NCBI GenBank assembly: GCA_018649725.1
Contig: JABIHH010000031.1
Span: 62,001-126,000 of the forward strand
Reading direction: 5' to 3'
DNA: 64,000 nt
DNA from: Rhodospirillaceae bacterium
GTDB taxonomy: Bacteria > Pseudomonadota > Alphaproteobacteria > Rhodospirillales > UBA2165
Shown: one piece after another, positions 52,537 to 62,394 of the stretch
How the letters are laid out: each line of letters starts with the position of its first letter
How positions within the stretch are numbered: position 1 is the stretch's first letter
Position numbers and translations under genes: made by a program
Notes under the pieces: generated by a model
Told to the model about the DNA's origin: nothing
The model's input: only the letters and a program-made list of their open reading frames with translations
The model's database searches: none

Positions 52537-53466
52537 ATGGAAAGCAAACGGTCAATGGTCCAGGCTACAAGATTATCAAATCTCAAGAAACTCGAAGCCG
52601 AAAGTATTCATATTTTCCGCGAAGTAATGGCTGAATGCAAAAAGCCGGTGCTGCTCTATTCTGTCGGTAAAGATAGCGCTGTCCTGCTGCGTCTGGCGAT
52701 GAAGGCGTTTTATCCGTCAAAGCTTCCGTTTCCTGTCCTGCATGTTGATACGACGTGGAAGTTTAAAGAGATGATTGAGTTTCGGGACAAAATGGTCGCC
52801 GAACATAATCTGGATATTATCGTTCACACCAATAAGGCGGGGGTCGATCAGGCGGTCTCGCCCTTTAGTCATGGCTCGGCCGTCTATACGGACATCATGA
52901 AGACGGAGGCTCTTAAGCAAGCGCTTGATAAATTCGCTTTTGATGCAGCCTTCGGCGGCGCGCGCCGGGATGAGGAAAAAAGCCGTTCGAAAGAGCGGGT
53001 GTTTTCGTTCCGTAATGCGAATCACCGCTGGGATCCTAAAAATCAGCGCCCGGAAATGTGGTCAATTTACAATGGCCGCATCAATAAAGGCGAAAGCGTG
53101 CGCGTATTCCCGCTTTCCAATTGGACCGAGGCGGATATTTGGCAATATATCTATCTTGAGGATATTCCCATAGTACCGCTCTATTTGGCGGCTAAGCGCC
53201 CGGTTGTGGAACGCGATGGTGCTTTGATCATGGTCGATGATGATCGGTTGCCGCTGGAGCAAGATGAGATTCCGATGATGAAAAATGTACGCTTTAGAAC
53301 TCTTGGGTGCTATCCTTTGACCGGTGCCATCGAATCTGAGGCGACTTCTTTGCCGGATATCATTCAGGAGACAATTTTGACGACGACTTCAGAACGCCAA
53401 GGCCGAATTATTGACCAAGATAGTTCTGCTTCGATGGAAAAGAAAAAACTAGAGGGCTATTTCTAA
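52537..53466 (+). CDS. cysD: Sulfate adenylyltransferase small subunit
   Basis: The 309-residue product has the PP-loop [15 protein letters not shown] and the characteristic [15 protein letters not shown] with [13 protein letters not shown]. CysD forms APS from sulfate and ATP, powered by the GTPase CysN. The TAA stop at 53464-53466 overlaps the ATG of cysNC. A 117-base gap separates it from cysH. Confidence 0.96.
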   Translation: MESKRSMVQATRLSNLKKLEAESIHIFREVMAECKKPVLLYSVGKDSAVLLRLAMKAFYPSKLPFPVLHVDTTWKFKEMIEFRDKMVAEHNLDIIVHTNKAGVDQAVSPFSHGSAVYTDIMKTEALKQALDKFAFDAAFGGARRDEEKSRSKERVFSFRNANHRWDPKNQRPEMWSIYNGRINKGESVRVFPLSNWTEADIWQYIYLEDIPIVPLYLAAKRPVVERDGALIMVDDDRLPLEQDEIPMMKNVRFRTLGCYPLTGAIESEATSLPDIIQETILTTTSERQGRIIDQDSSASMEKKKLEGYF

Positions 53467-55394
53467 TGGCCAGTTCAGTCATATCCCCCGACGGCAGTAA
53501 GGTCGATCTCGAAGAGTTTCTGGAGTCTCAAGAAGAAAAATCTCTGCTGCGCTTCATCACCTGCGGCAGTGTTGATGATGGTAAGAGCACGTTGAGTGGA
53601 CGTCTGCTCTATGATTCAAAGCAAATATTTGATGATCAATTGGCGGCGCTCGAAACCGACAGCAAACAAGTTGGTACGCAAGGCGCGGATATTGATTTTG
53701 CACTTTTGGTTGATGGTCTTTCGGCTGAACGTGAGCAAGGCATCACGATTGATGTCGCCTATCGTTATTTTGCAACTGAGGCCCGCAAATACATTGTCGC
53801 TGATACCCCGGGCCATGAACAATATACCCGCAACATGGCAACCGGCGCGTCGACGGCTGATCTCGCGATCATTCTCATTGATGCCCGGAAGGGAGTACTG
53901 ACCCAAACTCGGCGTCACAGCTTTATCATCTCTCAATTGAAGGTGGAGAATGTCATTGTCGCCATCAATAAAATGGATCTGGTTGATTTCTCTCAAGCGA
54001 CATTCGAAGCAATCGTTGCGGATTACAGTGCCTTTGCCGGGGAGATTGGTCTCGGCGATGTTCAGTTCGTGCCAATATCCGCCCTCGGCGGCGACAATAT
54101 ATTTACCGCCAGCGACAACACCGATTGGTATAGCGGCCCGACATTGATGGCATTATTGGAAGCCACGCCAGCCGATACCGCCAATCCGGATGCGCCGTTT
54201 CGCTTTCCCGTTCAGATGGTCAATCGGCCAAGTTCAGATTTCCGAGGTTTTGCCGGCACCATAGCTAGCGGATGCGTCGCCACGGGTGACAAGGTCATAG
54301 CCCTGCCATCGGGTACGACCAGCGCGGTTAAAAGTATTGTCAGCTATGATGGTGACTTGGATGAAGCGGTGACCGGTCAAGCGATCACGCTGGTGCTTGA
54401 AGATGAGATTGATATTTCCAGGGGTGATTATCTCGCTCAAGCCAATGACCGTCCCGAGGTTACCGATCAGTTTATGGCGCATTTGCTGTGGATGTCAGAT
54501 GAGCCAATGCTGCCAAGCAGGCCTTATATTTTAAAAAGCAATAATAAATCCATAACGGCGACGATCACCGATCTCAAATACAAAATAAATGTGAACACCA
54601 TGCTGCAGGAAGCCAGCAAGTCTCTGGCCCTAAACGAGCTTGGTGTTTGTAACTTCTTTTTAGGCGAACCGATCGTTTTTGAGGCTTACGCTGACAACAA
54701 ACAAATGGGATCTTTTGTCCTCATTGATGGTCTAAGCAATGAAACCGTCGCCATGGGCATGATCGATTTTGGTCTTAGGCGTGCCGACAACATTCATTGG
54801 CAGAGCCTTGATATTGATAAACAAGCCCGGGCGCGGCTTAAAAATCAAAGCCCGGCCGTGCTGTGGTTTACCGGTCTCTCGGGCTCCGGCAAATCGACGA
54901 TCGCCAATATTGTTGAGCAACGCCTTTACGCCAGGCGCAATCATACCGTCTTGTTGGACGGCGATAATGTACGCCATGGCTTGAACAAAGATTTGGGCTT
55001 TACCGATACCGATCGGGTCGAGAACATCCGCCGGATTGCCGAGACCTCGAAGCTGATGGTCGATGCCGGCTTGATCGTCATTAGCTCCTTTATTTCGCCC
55101 TTCATCGCCGAGCGCCGCATGGCCCGCGATTTGATGGGCGATGATGAGTTCATCGAGATATTTATCGATGCCTCGGTTGAAGTTTGTGCAGACCGGGATC
55201 CGAAGGGGCTTTACCAAAAAGCCAAAGAGGGAAAGATCAAAAACTTTACCGGTATCGACTCGCCTTATGAAAATCCCGAGCAGGCCGATATCATCATCGA
55301 TAGTGCCAATGTTGACCCCGATAAGGCTGCCGATCAGATCATGCTCTATCTGGAAGAGAACGGCTATTTGTCGGATGCGGATTTTCAGATTTAG
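53466..55394 (+). CDS. cysNC: Fused CysN GTPase / CysC APS kinase
   Basis: A 642-residue fusion. Residues about 1-440 are CysN, with P-loop CGSVDDGKSTLSGRL, DTPGHEQYTRNMATGA and AINKMDLVDF. Residues about 450-642 are CysC, with LWFTGLSGSGKSTIAN and LDGDNVRHGLN. Together it couples GTP hydrolysis to ATP sulfurylase and phosphorylates APS to PAPS. The presence of an APS-type CysH means PAPS made here would serve sulfotransfer rather than being on the reduction path (inference). The ATG overlaps the cysD stop. Confidence 0.96.
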   Translation: MASSVISPDGSKVDLEEFLESQEEKSLLRFITCGSVDDGKSTLSGRLLYDSKQIFDDQLAALETDSKQVGTQGADIDFALLVDGLSAEREQGITIDVAYRYFATEARKYIVADTPGHEQYTRNMATGASTADLAIILIDARKGVLTQTRRHSFIISQLKVENVIVAINKMDLVDFSQATFEAIVADYSAFAGEIGLGDVQFVPISALGGDNIFTASDNTDWYSGPTLMALLEATPADTANPDAPFRFPVQMVNRPSSDFRGFAGTIASGCVATGDKVIALPSGTTSAVKSIVSYDGDLDEAVTGQAITLVLEDEIDISRGDYLAQANDRPEVTDQFMAHLLWMSDEPMLPSRPYILKSNNKSITATITDLKYKINVNTMLQEASKSLALNELGVCNFFLGEPIVFEAYADNKQMGSFVLIDGLSNETVAMGMIDFGLRRADNIHWQSLDIDKQARARLKNQSPAVLWFTGLSGSGKSTIANIVEQRLYARRNHTVLLDGDNVRHGLNKDLGFTDTDRVENIRRIAETSKLMVDAGLIVISSFISPFIAERRMARDLMGDDEFIEIFIDASVEVCADRDPKGLYQKAKEGKIKNFTGIDSPYENPEQADIIIDSANVDPDKAADQIMLYLEENGYLSDADFQI

Positions 55395-55480
55395 GTAATA
55401 TCTAAGTCTGGTGCCAAAATCGGGTAGTTCCCTTTTCGTGCCTGCTTGCAATATCGGTAAAACCTATTAAAAACCGGCTT

Positions 55481-55575
55481 GGAAGGGAATCGTGTCCGGT
55501 GATGCGGCCTGTCTTCAAAACTGGTGAAGGGCGTCAGACGTTCTTAGTGGGTTCGACTCCCACTCTCTTCCGCCA
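55481..55575 (+). tRNA. selC: tRNA-Sec (anticodon TCA)
   Basis: A 95-base gene begins GGAAGGGA and ends TCTCTTCC-G-CCA. The acceptor stem is 8 base pairs (one G-U), longer than normal tRNA, as in bacterial selenocysteine tRNAs. The anticodon TCA is at 55515-55517 within loop CTTCAAA, a long variable arm is present, and the T loop reads GGTTCGACTCC. CCA is encoded. The anticodon stem CCTGT/ACTGG contains one T-T mismatch in the middle. selA and selB lie 17 kb upstream in the same orientation. Confidence 0.95.
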
Positions 55576-55840
55576 AACCTCCCCGTAATTGCAGTCGATA
55601 TCACGGTATAAGAACAAGCAACTGTCATCCTGACTTCGTCAGGATGGCGGCGAGTCGCGATGCTGTTGTTTCTCCATCCATAAATCCTATTTAATAACTT
55701 AAATGCCGGTATTCATGCTGGTATATAAAAGAATACGAAAAATCACCATTAATAATTATAAAAAAGCGCGATATTAAAGTGTGTTACGGTATTTTTTTAA
55801 ACTATACTAAGTGGTTGTTATTTGCCGAGAGGGCTTGAAC
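55576..55840. other. Gene-free AT-rich region with a hairpin
   Basis: This region contains a 9-base-pair hairpin at 55626-55646 (arms CATCCTGAC and GTCAGGATG, TTC loop), possibly a transcription terminator of selC or a degenerate CGTCA-type repeat. It is followed by AT-rich sequence that would carry the promoter of the next kinase gene. No gene was found. Confidence 0.5.
55626..55646. terminator. Hairpin downstream of selC, possible terminator
   Basis: Arms of 9 base pairs surround a 3-base loop, about 50 bases after the tRNA 3' end. No U-tract follows, so intrinsic termination is doubtful; a repeat-family relic is the alternative. Confidence 0.35.
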
Positions 55841-57910
55841 TTGTTAAAAAATACGAAAATTTCGACCAGAATTTTCATTGGTTTTGGTACCGTTTTAGTT
55901 CTAGCCATGATCGTTGCAAGTGTCGGCTATTTTGGCCTTATCAACGCCGAACAAACTTTCTCTCAGTACCGCAAACTGGCCCGCCAAACGAATTCTGACG
56001 GGCGCATTCAAGCCAATATGTTGATGACCCGGATTTTTGCCAAGAATTTTGTGATCGATGCCAATCGCAGAAATATCGATGGTGTTCGCGAGCGCGCCGA
56101 GCAAACGCTGAGGCTCATCCAGGACAGTTTGAAGCTGTCGGGTACGGAAACGGGCCGGAACGTGCTTATCGCGGATTTGGAAGAAAACCTCAGGCGTTAT
56201 GTCGTGAAGTTCAACGAGGTCGCTGAATTACAAAATACGCGGGATAACCTTGTTTCCAAAAAACTGAACGTTCTAGGTCCAAAAACCGAACAAAACCTAA
56301 CAGCGATTATGACCTCTGCGCTCGATGATGGAGATGCCAAGGCGGCCTATGAGGCTGGTTCAACGTTGCGCAGTCTTATGCTGGGCCGTCTCTATGCCAA
56401 TCGATTTTTGATTGAAAATGATGAGGCGTCCAGGGCTCGGGCGATCCGCGAATTCCGGGATGTTGAATTTAATTACCTGAAATTGGCAGTTGAGCTGGAA
56501 AATGAAAGCCGCAAGGCACTTGCCGAAAATGTGCAGGCAAACCAGTCCGAATATCTCAAAGCCTTTGATGAAGTTCATCAGGTCATCATTGCGCGGAACA
56601 ATATTATCAAGTTTGAACTTGATCGCATTGGCCCAGCCGTGGCCAGCCGAATTGAGCGGCTGAAATTGGCGATCAAACATGAACAGGACACATTGGGTCC
56701 TGCAGCTGAAAAGGCACTTACCCAATCCGTCGTCCTGACCACGGTGGTGTCCGTTATTGCGATTTTAATTGGTTTGCTTGCGGCTGGGGCGATCGGTGCC
56801 GGCATCACGCGTCCGATTAGAAAGCTGACGAAAACGGCGACGGCCATTGGTGCGGGTGATTTAAAACAAGAGATCGATATTGACCGGGAAGATGAAATTG
56901 GTGTGCTCGCAAAAGCCTTCGCGGCCATGCGGGAATCGATTACCGAAAAAGTGGTTATTCTCGAACAAGAGAACGCAGAGCGCAAAAGAGCCGAGGCTGA
57001 ACTGGCGGAAACCCATTTGAATTTGGAAAAAATTGTCGAGGATCGAACGGCTGAATTGGAAACTGCCCGCGATGACGCTGAGCAGGCAACGAAGGCCAAA
57101 GCGGAATTCCTCGCGACCATGAGCCACGAAATTAGGACGCCGATGAACGGCGTGATCGGCATGATCGATTTATTAGCCCAATCCAAATTATCTGGCGAGC
57201 AAATGGAGATGGCCAATACCGTGCGCAGTTCGGCCTATGCCTTGCTGACAATTATCAATGATATTTTGGATTTCTCCAAGATTGAGGCCGGAAAACTTGA
57301 TTTGGAAGAATTACCGATGTCGATTTGTGACGTTGTTGATGGCGTAACAGAAACCTTGGCCCCGACGGCGCGCGATAAAGGCATTGGTATCCATTCCTAT
57401 ATTGATCCAGAAATACCAGACGGGCTTATCGGCGATTCTGTCCGCTTACGCCAAATCCTTTTCAATCTCGGTGGTAATGCTGTCAAATTTACCGAAGAGG
57501 GTCACGTTACCTTACGGGCCGATCGAATTCCGAGTTCCGATCCCGAGAACGTTGGGGTACGCCTTCAGATCAAAGATACCGGTATCGGTATTTCCGAAGA
57601 AGCTCAGAAGTCATTGTTTAAGGCTTTCACCCAGGCGGAAAGTTCCACCACCCGCAGATTCGGCGGCACAGGATTGGGGTTGACTATATCTCAGCGTCTT
57701 CTTGCAGTGATGGAGGGTAGGATTTTGGTTGAAAGTAAATTGGGCGAGGGGTCCTGTTTTACCGCCATCATTAATTTGCCGATTGCAGAAGATCATTCGA
57801 TCAAAAGCGATGGCTTTGAATTTGCCGGCAAGAACATGCTGTTGGCTGTCCAGGATCCTTTTCTTGCTGAGACTTTACCTAAATATCTCACGATTGGGGA
57901 GCGTCGGTGA
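55841..57910 (+). CDS. Hybrid histidine kinase, N-terminal part (frameshifted)
   Basis: The product (689 residues from the TTG at 55841; GAGGG lies 7 bases upstream) has two membrane helices (about 12-34 and about 298-322). They flank a helical periplasmic sensor of about 260 residues, with HAMP at about 322-375. HisKA has its phospho-acceptor His near residue 429 ([13 protein letters not shown]), and HATPase has [16 protein letters not shown] and GGTGLGL. The frame then enters a receiver domain and breaks off at GERR with a TGA. The continuation of the receiver is in the -1 frame, starting at 57907. I read both as one interrupted hybrid kinase gene. Confidence 0.9.
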   Translation: MLKNTKISTRIFIGFGTVLVLAMIVASVGYFGLINAEQTFSQYRKLARQTNSDGRIQANMLMTRIFAKNFVIDANRRNIDGVRERAEQTLRLIQDSLKLSGTETGRNVLIADLEENLRRYVVKFNEVAELQNTRDNLVSKKLNVLGPKTEQNLTAIMTSALDDGDAKAAYEAGSTLRSLMLGRLYANRFLIENDEASRARAIREFRDVEFNYLKLAVELENESRKALAENVQANQSEYLKAFDEVHQVIIARNNIIKFELDRIGPAVASRIERLKLAIKHEQDTLGPAAEKALTQSVVLTTVVSVIAILIGLLAAGAIGAGITRPIRKLTKTATAIGAGDLKQEIDIDREDEIGVLAKAFAAMRESITEKVVILEQENAERKRAEAELAETHLNLEKIVEDRTAELETARDDAEQATKAKAEFLATMSHEIRTPMNGVIGMIDLLAQSKLSGEQMEMANTVRSSAYALLTIINDILDFSKIEAGKLDLEELPMSICDVVDGVTETLAPTARDKGIGIHSYIDPEIPDGLIGDSVRLRQILFNLGGNAVKFTEEGHVTLRADRIPSSDPENVGVRLQIKDTGIGISEEAQKSLFKAFTQAESSTTRRFGGTGLGLTISQRLLAVMEGRILVESKLGEGSCFTAIINLPIAEDHSIKSDGFEFAGKNMLLAVQDPFLAETLPKYLTIGERR

Positions 57911-59046
57911 CCTTGCAGGCGGATCTCAATCAGGTGAATGCTCAAATTTCTGCCGCGGCCACGGCCGATGCTTCATTCGACGTGTTGTTTATGGAAAACA
58001 TCGGCTTTGATAATTGCTCAGAGATCGTACGGACGGTTCAGGCAAACCCAAACGCTGGCGACATAAATTTCGTTTTGCAGGTCGATCGGCGTAATGTCGA
58101 GCGGGAAGATTTGGACGACACCGTATATGCATCTCTCAATCCGATTAAACGGGGCGGATTTTTACGGGCAGTTGCAGCAGGGTGCGGCTTAACCAGTCCG
58201 GAAATCGAATATGACCAGACCCATGAAGTCGCCTTAAATGTGATCGAGCCACCGAGCGTTGAAGAGGCAGAGGAGCTTGGCCAGCTCATTCTTTTGGCGG
58301 AAGACAATATTACCAATCAGCGGGTGATTTTACGCCAGTTAAACAGTCTCGGCTATGCCGCCTTGATCGCCGATGATAGCGAATTAGCGCTCAAAGCAAT
58401 GGAGGAGCATAATTTTGCGATCCTCTTAACCGATTGCCATATGCCAAATTTGGATGGCTTCAACTTGACGCGCCAGGTCCGGGATAATGAACGCGAGAAT
58501 CCCGAAGAGAGAATTCCAATCGTCGCGATAACGGCGAGCGCCCTCGGCGAGGAAGTCGATCTTTGCTATGATTCTGGAATGGATGATTTTCTTTCTAAGC
58601 CGGTCGAGATTGCAAAGTTAAACGCGACTTTGCAAAAATGGATGCCGGTGAATGGTACCTCTGAGATAGAAAAAACTGAGCAAAAAACCGCTCCCGTAAA
58701 GCCTCAGCCGGGCGGCGAGGTTCCAGTAGATGTATCAAGTTTGCAGGAATTATTTGGTGATGATGAGGAAACCATTACAGAGATACTCAAAGAATTTGTT
58801 GAACCTTCCCAGGAGTGTACGGCGGAAGTGATACTCGCTTTGGAAGAGAATTCTTTGGCAGGAGTGTCTTCGGGCGCCCATAAACTGAAATCTGCTGCGC
58901 GTTCCATTGGCGCTGCAGAAGTTGCGGATTTGTGCGAAAAAATCGAAATGGAAAGCAAAAAGGGGAACTGGGAGCCCGTCAGAAATTTAACTCCCCAGCT
59001 AAAAACCGAACTCGATCAAGTGGTAGACTATATCAACGGGCTTTAA
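57907..59046 (+). CDS. Hybrid histidine kinase, C-terminal part (receivers and Hpt), separated by frameshift
   Basis: The 379-residue frame begins with a GTG that overlaps the upstream stop (GTGA). Its upstream continuation in the same frame reads DWGASVT, the usual second-helix start of a receiver. Residues about 1-95 complete that degenerate first receiver, which has Glu30 in place of the usual Asp. Residues about 126-248 are a good receiver with Asp176 ([12 protein letters not shown]) and Lys231. Residues about 275-379 form an Hpt domain with His325 in [11 protein letters not shown]. The whole protein would be a phosphorelay kinase of about 1070 residues. Confidence 0.87.
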   Translation: MTLQADLNQVNAQISAAATADASFDVLFMENIGFDNCSEIVRTVQANPNAGDINFVLQVDRRNVEREDLDDTVYASLNPIKRGGFLRAVAAGCGLTSPEIEYDQTHEVALNVIEPPSVEEAEELGQLILLAEDNITNQRVILRQLNSLGYAALIADDSELALKAMEEHNFAILLTDCHMPNLDGFNLTRQVRDNERENPEERIPIVAITASALGEEVDLCYDSGMDDFLSKPVEIAKLNATLQKWMPVNGTSEIEKTEQKTAPVKPQPGGEVPVDVSSLQELFGDDEETITEILKEFVEPSQECTAEVILALEENSLAGVSSGAHKLKSAARSIGAAEVADLCEKIEMESKKGNWEPVRNLTPQLKTELDQVVDYINGL

Positions 59047-59090
59047 GCCCGTGGTTATTTGAAACGACCCGGTCATAGCGGGCTTGTGGT

Positions 59091-59570
59091 TCAATCGTCG
59101 GTGACTGAGCGGTCGAAGTTTTTATCCCAATGACCTTTGCCATCCTGGTCGCCTTGCTCGAAAATCCACATATAGCCGCGCTTGGGGTTGCTCAAAATTT
59201 CCCAGCAATTGCTATCGAGGTCCCAAAAGTAAAAACTATACGTGCCGTGTTGGGTTTTAGGATTTGATATTTTGGTCATCCCCCATTTATCTGCCTGATC
59301 AACCGCGATCTTATGGGCCGCGTCTACTTCTGCATCGCTTGCGACATCAAGGCCGTTGTGGAAAAGAAAATGCATTTCTGCATTGTGTTTTTTCTGCTCG
59401 ACCACGGCATAGACATGCTCACCGCCCAATCTCGCCATTAGAGAAATTTCGCTGGTGCGAACGACCTCGAGGCCGAGAAAATCTGTGTAAAATTTTCGCG
59501 ACGCCTCTAAATCTTTAGAGATGAGGGTGCCGTGGGATAAAAAACTGAGGTTGAGGGCAGGGGTGGTCAT
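59091..59570 (-). CDS. VOC-family (glyoxalase/dioxygenase superfamily) protein
   Basis: The 159-residue product, from the ATG at 59570 with AAGGAA 8 bases upstream, has the two beta-alpha-beta-beta-beta units of the VOC fold. It begins LSFLSHGTLISKDLEASRKFYTDFLGLEVV and ends FYFWDLDSNCWEILSNP. Likely metal ligands are the first-unit His (SHGTLI) and the Glu in WEIL. The reaction cannot be predicted: glyoxalase, ring-cleaving dioxygenase or resistance protein are all possible. The gene follows the truncated SnoaL-like fragment by 11 bases, so it was probably in an operon with it. Confidence 0.87.
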   Translation of the reverse strand: MTTPALNLSFLSHGTLISKDLEASRKFYTDFLGLEVVRTSEISLMARLGGEHVYAVVEQKKHNAEMHFLFHNGLDVASDAEVDAAHKIAVDQADKWGMTKISNPKTQHGTYSFYFWDLDSNCWEILSNPKRGYMWIFEQGDQDGKGHWDKNFDRSVTDD

Positions 59571-59581
59571 TTGTTGTTTCC

Positions 59582-59698
59582 TTATTTGGGTTTGCGGAAG
59601 ATGATGCGGGCTTCGCGGGATTTTATTCGCCACCCAGCATCAGTCAGGGCAAATTCTTCATGATATTCGCCAACCACGATCGATTCAAGCTTGCCCCG
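59582..59698 (-). pseudogene. C-terminal fragment of a SnoaL-like (NTF2-fold) protein
   Basis: Minus-strand reading ends with VVGEYHEEFALTDAGWRIKS and REARIIFRKPK before TAA (59582-59584). This is the typical last strand pair of SnoaL-like polyketide-cyclase/NTF2 proteins (pattern GxYxxxxxxTxxGWRIxxRxxR). Only about 38 codons remain; directly upstream is the stop of another broken gene in the same frame. The full domain would be about 130 residues. A deletion fused the two fragments. Confidence 0.7.
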
Positions 59699-59938
59699 TT
59701 AGAAGCAGGCGATTGTGCCGAATAACAGACCGATCATCATGCCAAAGATCGGCGCAAAAAAACCAACGATCAGGGAGATCCGAGCACCATAAAAAACGCG
59801 CGAGAATATATCGCGCCCCAAGACAACTGTGTCTAGCCAGAACTCAAAGCTGGGGCGCTCCAACGGGCGTTGATAACTATCAATGACGTCGAAACAGCTT
59901 TCCTGTATAATGTCACCATTAAATAGCAGTTTAGCTAT
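59699..59938 (-). pseudogene. Fragment of DppC/OppC-type ABC permease
   Basis: The minus-strand frame reads RPSFEFWLDTVVLGRDIFSR, VFYGARISLIVGFFAPI, then stops after TIACF at TAA (59699-59701). The LGRDIFSRVFYGARISL segment is the N-terminal signature of DppC/OppC permease subunits. There is no start codon; an in-frame TAA bounds it at 59939-59941. The remaining 80 codons represent less than a third of the roughly 280-residue protein. It abuts the SnoaL fragment, indicating a deletion junction. Confidence 0.72.
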
Positions 59939-59978
59939 TTAATCACCCCTCGGTGCAACAATCATGGAGGTCGTTGAG

Positions 59979-60503
59979 ATGTTTGAAAAAATCCTCGTTC
60001 CCGTAGATGGTTCCGTTCATGCTAATAAAGCAATTGATCTGGCAGCAGAGCTCGCAGTTAAGTTCAAAGCGAAGGTTGTGATGCTGCACGTGCTTTTGAA
60101 TCACGCATCTGTCTCTGAACTGATGGAGCTTTGCGAGCGCTTGAACGCACCTGATGATCTCATTGCAAAACTCAAAGAGATCGAAGATATTCTCATCAAT
60201 ACCGCTACCGTCGCCTATGGCCCCGTGCCTGTCGTTGTGCCGGTTAACATACTTGAAGAAGTAGGTTATCTGGTTGCCGACAATGCCAAGAAATTGGCTG
60301 AGGCGGAAGGCGTGGATGATGTCGACGTTCATGTTCGTGATGGCGCACCGGCTGACCTTATTCTTGCCGCCGCCGATCATGAGAACGCTGATGTTATCGT
60401 GATGGGAAGCCGTGGTCTTGGTCATCTGACCGGTATGCTGATGGGAAGTGTTTCCCATAAGGTCAATCATCTGGCTGAATGCACCTGCATAACTGTCAAA
60501 TAG
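59979..60503 (+). CDS. Universal stress protein (UspA family)
   Basis: The 174-residue product begins MFEKILVPVDGSVHANKAID and has the ATP-binding signature GSRGLGHLTGMLMGSVSHKV near the C-terminus, both hallmarks of the ATP-binding UspA subgroup. The ATG at 59979 has GGAGG 8 bases upstream, so the longer frame from 59964 is rejected. It stands alone, with a hairpin downstream at 60528-60551. Confidence 0.93.
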   Translation: MFEKILVPVDGSVHANKAIDLAAELAVKFKAKVVMLHVLLNHASVSELMELCERLNAPDDLIAKLKEIEDILINTATVAYGPVPVVVPVNILEEVGYLVADNAKKLAEAEGVDDVDVHVRDGAPADLILAAADHENADVIVMGSRGLGHLTGMLMGSVSHKVNHLAECTCITVK

Positions 60504-60527
60504 ATTGAAGTTATAAAGACTGACAAA

Positions 60528-60551
60528 GGGGCGTTGGATGGGTGACGCCCC
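60528..60551 (+). terminator. Hairpin after the universal stress gene
   Basis: GGGGCGT at 60528-60534 pairs with ACGCCCC at 60545-60551 across a 10-base loop, 25 bases after the stop codon. A T-run is weak. It is a plausible transcription terminator separating the stress gene from the radical SAM gene. Confidence 0.5.
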
Positions 60552-60618
60552 GACGTTTAGTGTGTCCAGCCAAACAATAAGCTGGAATAGTTTCGAGTAA
60601 GTGTTTACAAGCAAACTC

Positions 60619-62355
60619 ATGCAAATTACGTTCGTTCATTCGCCGATCGTTGAATACGGCCAAAATTACGGAACTTTGTTTAGTCCAATGTGGGCCTATA
60701 CATTGGCAGCTTACGTCCCATCTGATTGGACTATTGAAATTACGGACTGCATTTTTCAAGATCCAAAATCGATTGGCGAGGCGGATGTTTTTGCCTTTTC
60801 TGGTATAAATCAAGACATTGATGCCATTCGAAAAACATACAATGTTATTAGGCAAATTCACCCTGAGGCAATTTACATACTTGGCGGACCAATCACCTGG
60901 TCAATGGAACAAGAGGGTAAGCTCCAATCCTTGGAGTTTTTTGATCACGTTTTTATCTTGGATGGCGAGCAAACCTTACCCGATTTTTTAAATACAGTTA
61001 GTGAGGGCCGGGCTGGATCTGCAGACAAAATTATTCGGGCAAATCGCTTTGCCATGGATCAGGCCCTTCCGCTACGCTTCGACTTGTACCGTGAGCGAGC
61101 CGGTTCTTATTATGGCGGTTTGATTGAAACTTCGCGCGGCTGCCCTTTTTTGTGTGAGTTTTGTGATATCAGAGTATTGCCGGGTAACAACCGTGCCAAC
61201 AACAAAAACATCGAGCTAATTGTCAGGGAGCTTGATGAATATTTCAAACTCGGCATAACTCAATTTCAATTTGTTTGTGATAATTTTATTGGCGACGTTT
61301 CTTGGGCACGCCAAACTGTTGATGCAATTATCGAATGGAAAGAAAAGACGGGAGCAACGATTTCGATCTTCACCTGGTTGACGATTAATCTGTGTAATTA
61401 CCCTGACCTCATGGAAAAAATGCGGCGGGCTGGATTTTCAATATTATTTATTGGTATTGAGTCGGTTAATGAAAATTCTATCCTCGAAACTGCAAAAGTT
61501 CAGAATAAAATGAACATGGAATCTGCGGTTGTAGCAATTCAATCCTTTGGATTTATTATCGCGCCCGGGTTCATTTTTGGTTTTGATTCGGATACAGACA
61601 CCATTTTTGACGATACTATCAAATTTCTCGATCAGGCAGGTGTGATTGGCGGCGATCCTTCTTTTTTAACAGCACTCCCGGGCACGCCTTTGATGTCGCG
61701 TATGAAGCGTACGGACAGACTAATCGAAGCTGATGGCGCCACCGTCCGCGAAAAAATATCAACGAATATTAAATATCTGCAAGACAAAGATATGCTGGTT
61801 GAAGGGTTCTTAAATTTCATTCAAGAATACACCAGCGCCAATTTTCAATATAGTCGTTACAAGAATCATATTAATAGAATAATTGAGAGCGGCAATTTTT
61901 TGCCGAGCGAAGATTCCGGCTATGGTTCTCCGGTGGAATATTTGAAGCAGCAGATTTGCGATAAGAACAATCGACGGATGTTGGCGTTGCGCCTGCTTTA
62001 TCTCGTCTATAACCCCACCAGAATCTGGGCTGTTTTAAAGGCTTGGTTGTTAACAAAAAAAATGACTCGTAAGGGTTATAAACTGGATATTAATTTTAAT
62101 TATTGGGTCTATGTGTGGACGAATATTGGATTAAAATATTGGAAGTTGAAAGCAACTGACTTCAAAATCGAATCAGTTGATGACGGTTTCGACTTAAATA
62201 AATTGCTTGAAGATTCTGATGAGATATTAGAGAGCACGATTGACACAAGAAAACGCGGTGATGTTAAATCTTCTCAGCAGGCTCGTTATACCAATCAAGC
62301 GCTGACAAATTTGATAGAAGAGCGCGCGTCTGAAACGAGTAACGATATTAACTGA
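60619..62355 (+). CDS. B12-binding-domain radical SAM protein
   Basis: The product (578 residues from the ATG at 60619; a GTG at 60601 could add six) has an N-terminal cobalamin-binding-like domain (MQITFVHSP to ADVFAFSGIN and YILGGPITW). A radical SAM core follows with Cys175/Cys179/Cys182 in RGCPFLCEFCDI. A C-terminal extension (about 400-578) resembles the DUF4070 region of B12-dependent methylases such as the HpnP-like group. The typical DxHxxG cobalamin motif is not obvious. It is followed by a GT2 gene 39 bases later. The reaction is unknown, with methylation of a lipid or sugar as candidates. Confidence 0.85.
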   Translation: MQITFVHSPIVEYGQNYGTLFSPMWAYTLAAYVPSDWTIEITDCIFQDPKSIGEADVFAFSGINQDIDAIRKTYNVIRQIHPEAIYILGGPITWSMEQEGKLQSLEFFDHVFILDGEQTLPDFLNTVSEGRAGSADKIIRANRFAMDQALPLRFDLYRERAGSYYGGLIETSRGCPFLCEFCDIRVLPGNNRANNKNIELIVRELDEYFKLGITQFQFVCDNFIGDVSWARQTVDAIIEWKEKTGATISIFTWLTINLCNYPDLMEKMRRAGFSILFIGIESVNENSILETAKVQNKMNMESAVVAIQSFGFIIAPGFIFGFDSDTDTIFDDTIKFLDQAGVIGGDPSFLTALPGTPLMSRMKRTDRLIEADGATVREKISTNIKYLQDKDMLVEGFLNFIQEYTSANFQYSRYKNHINRIIESGNFLPSEDSGYGSPVEYLKQQICDKNNRRMLALRLLYLVYNPTRIWAVLKAWLLTKKMTRKGYKLDINFNYWVYVWTNIGLKYWKLKATDFKIESVDDGFDLNKLLEDSDEILESTIDTRKRGDVKSSQQARYTNQALTNLIEERASETSNDIN

Positions 62356-62394
62356 TCAATATCCTGTAAAAAATATGGTTAGATGTATACCTAG

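Noticed and set aside
57890..57910. Programmed -1 frameshift in the hybrid kinase
   Set aside because: Only a run of four G is present and no slippery heptamer or downstream structure is seen, so mutation or sequencing error is preferred.
60511..60861. 116-residue open frame on the minus strand
   Set aside because: It overlaps the universal stress gene terminator and the start of the radical SAM gene and has no similarity pattern.
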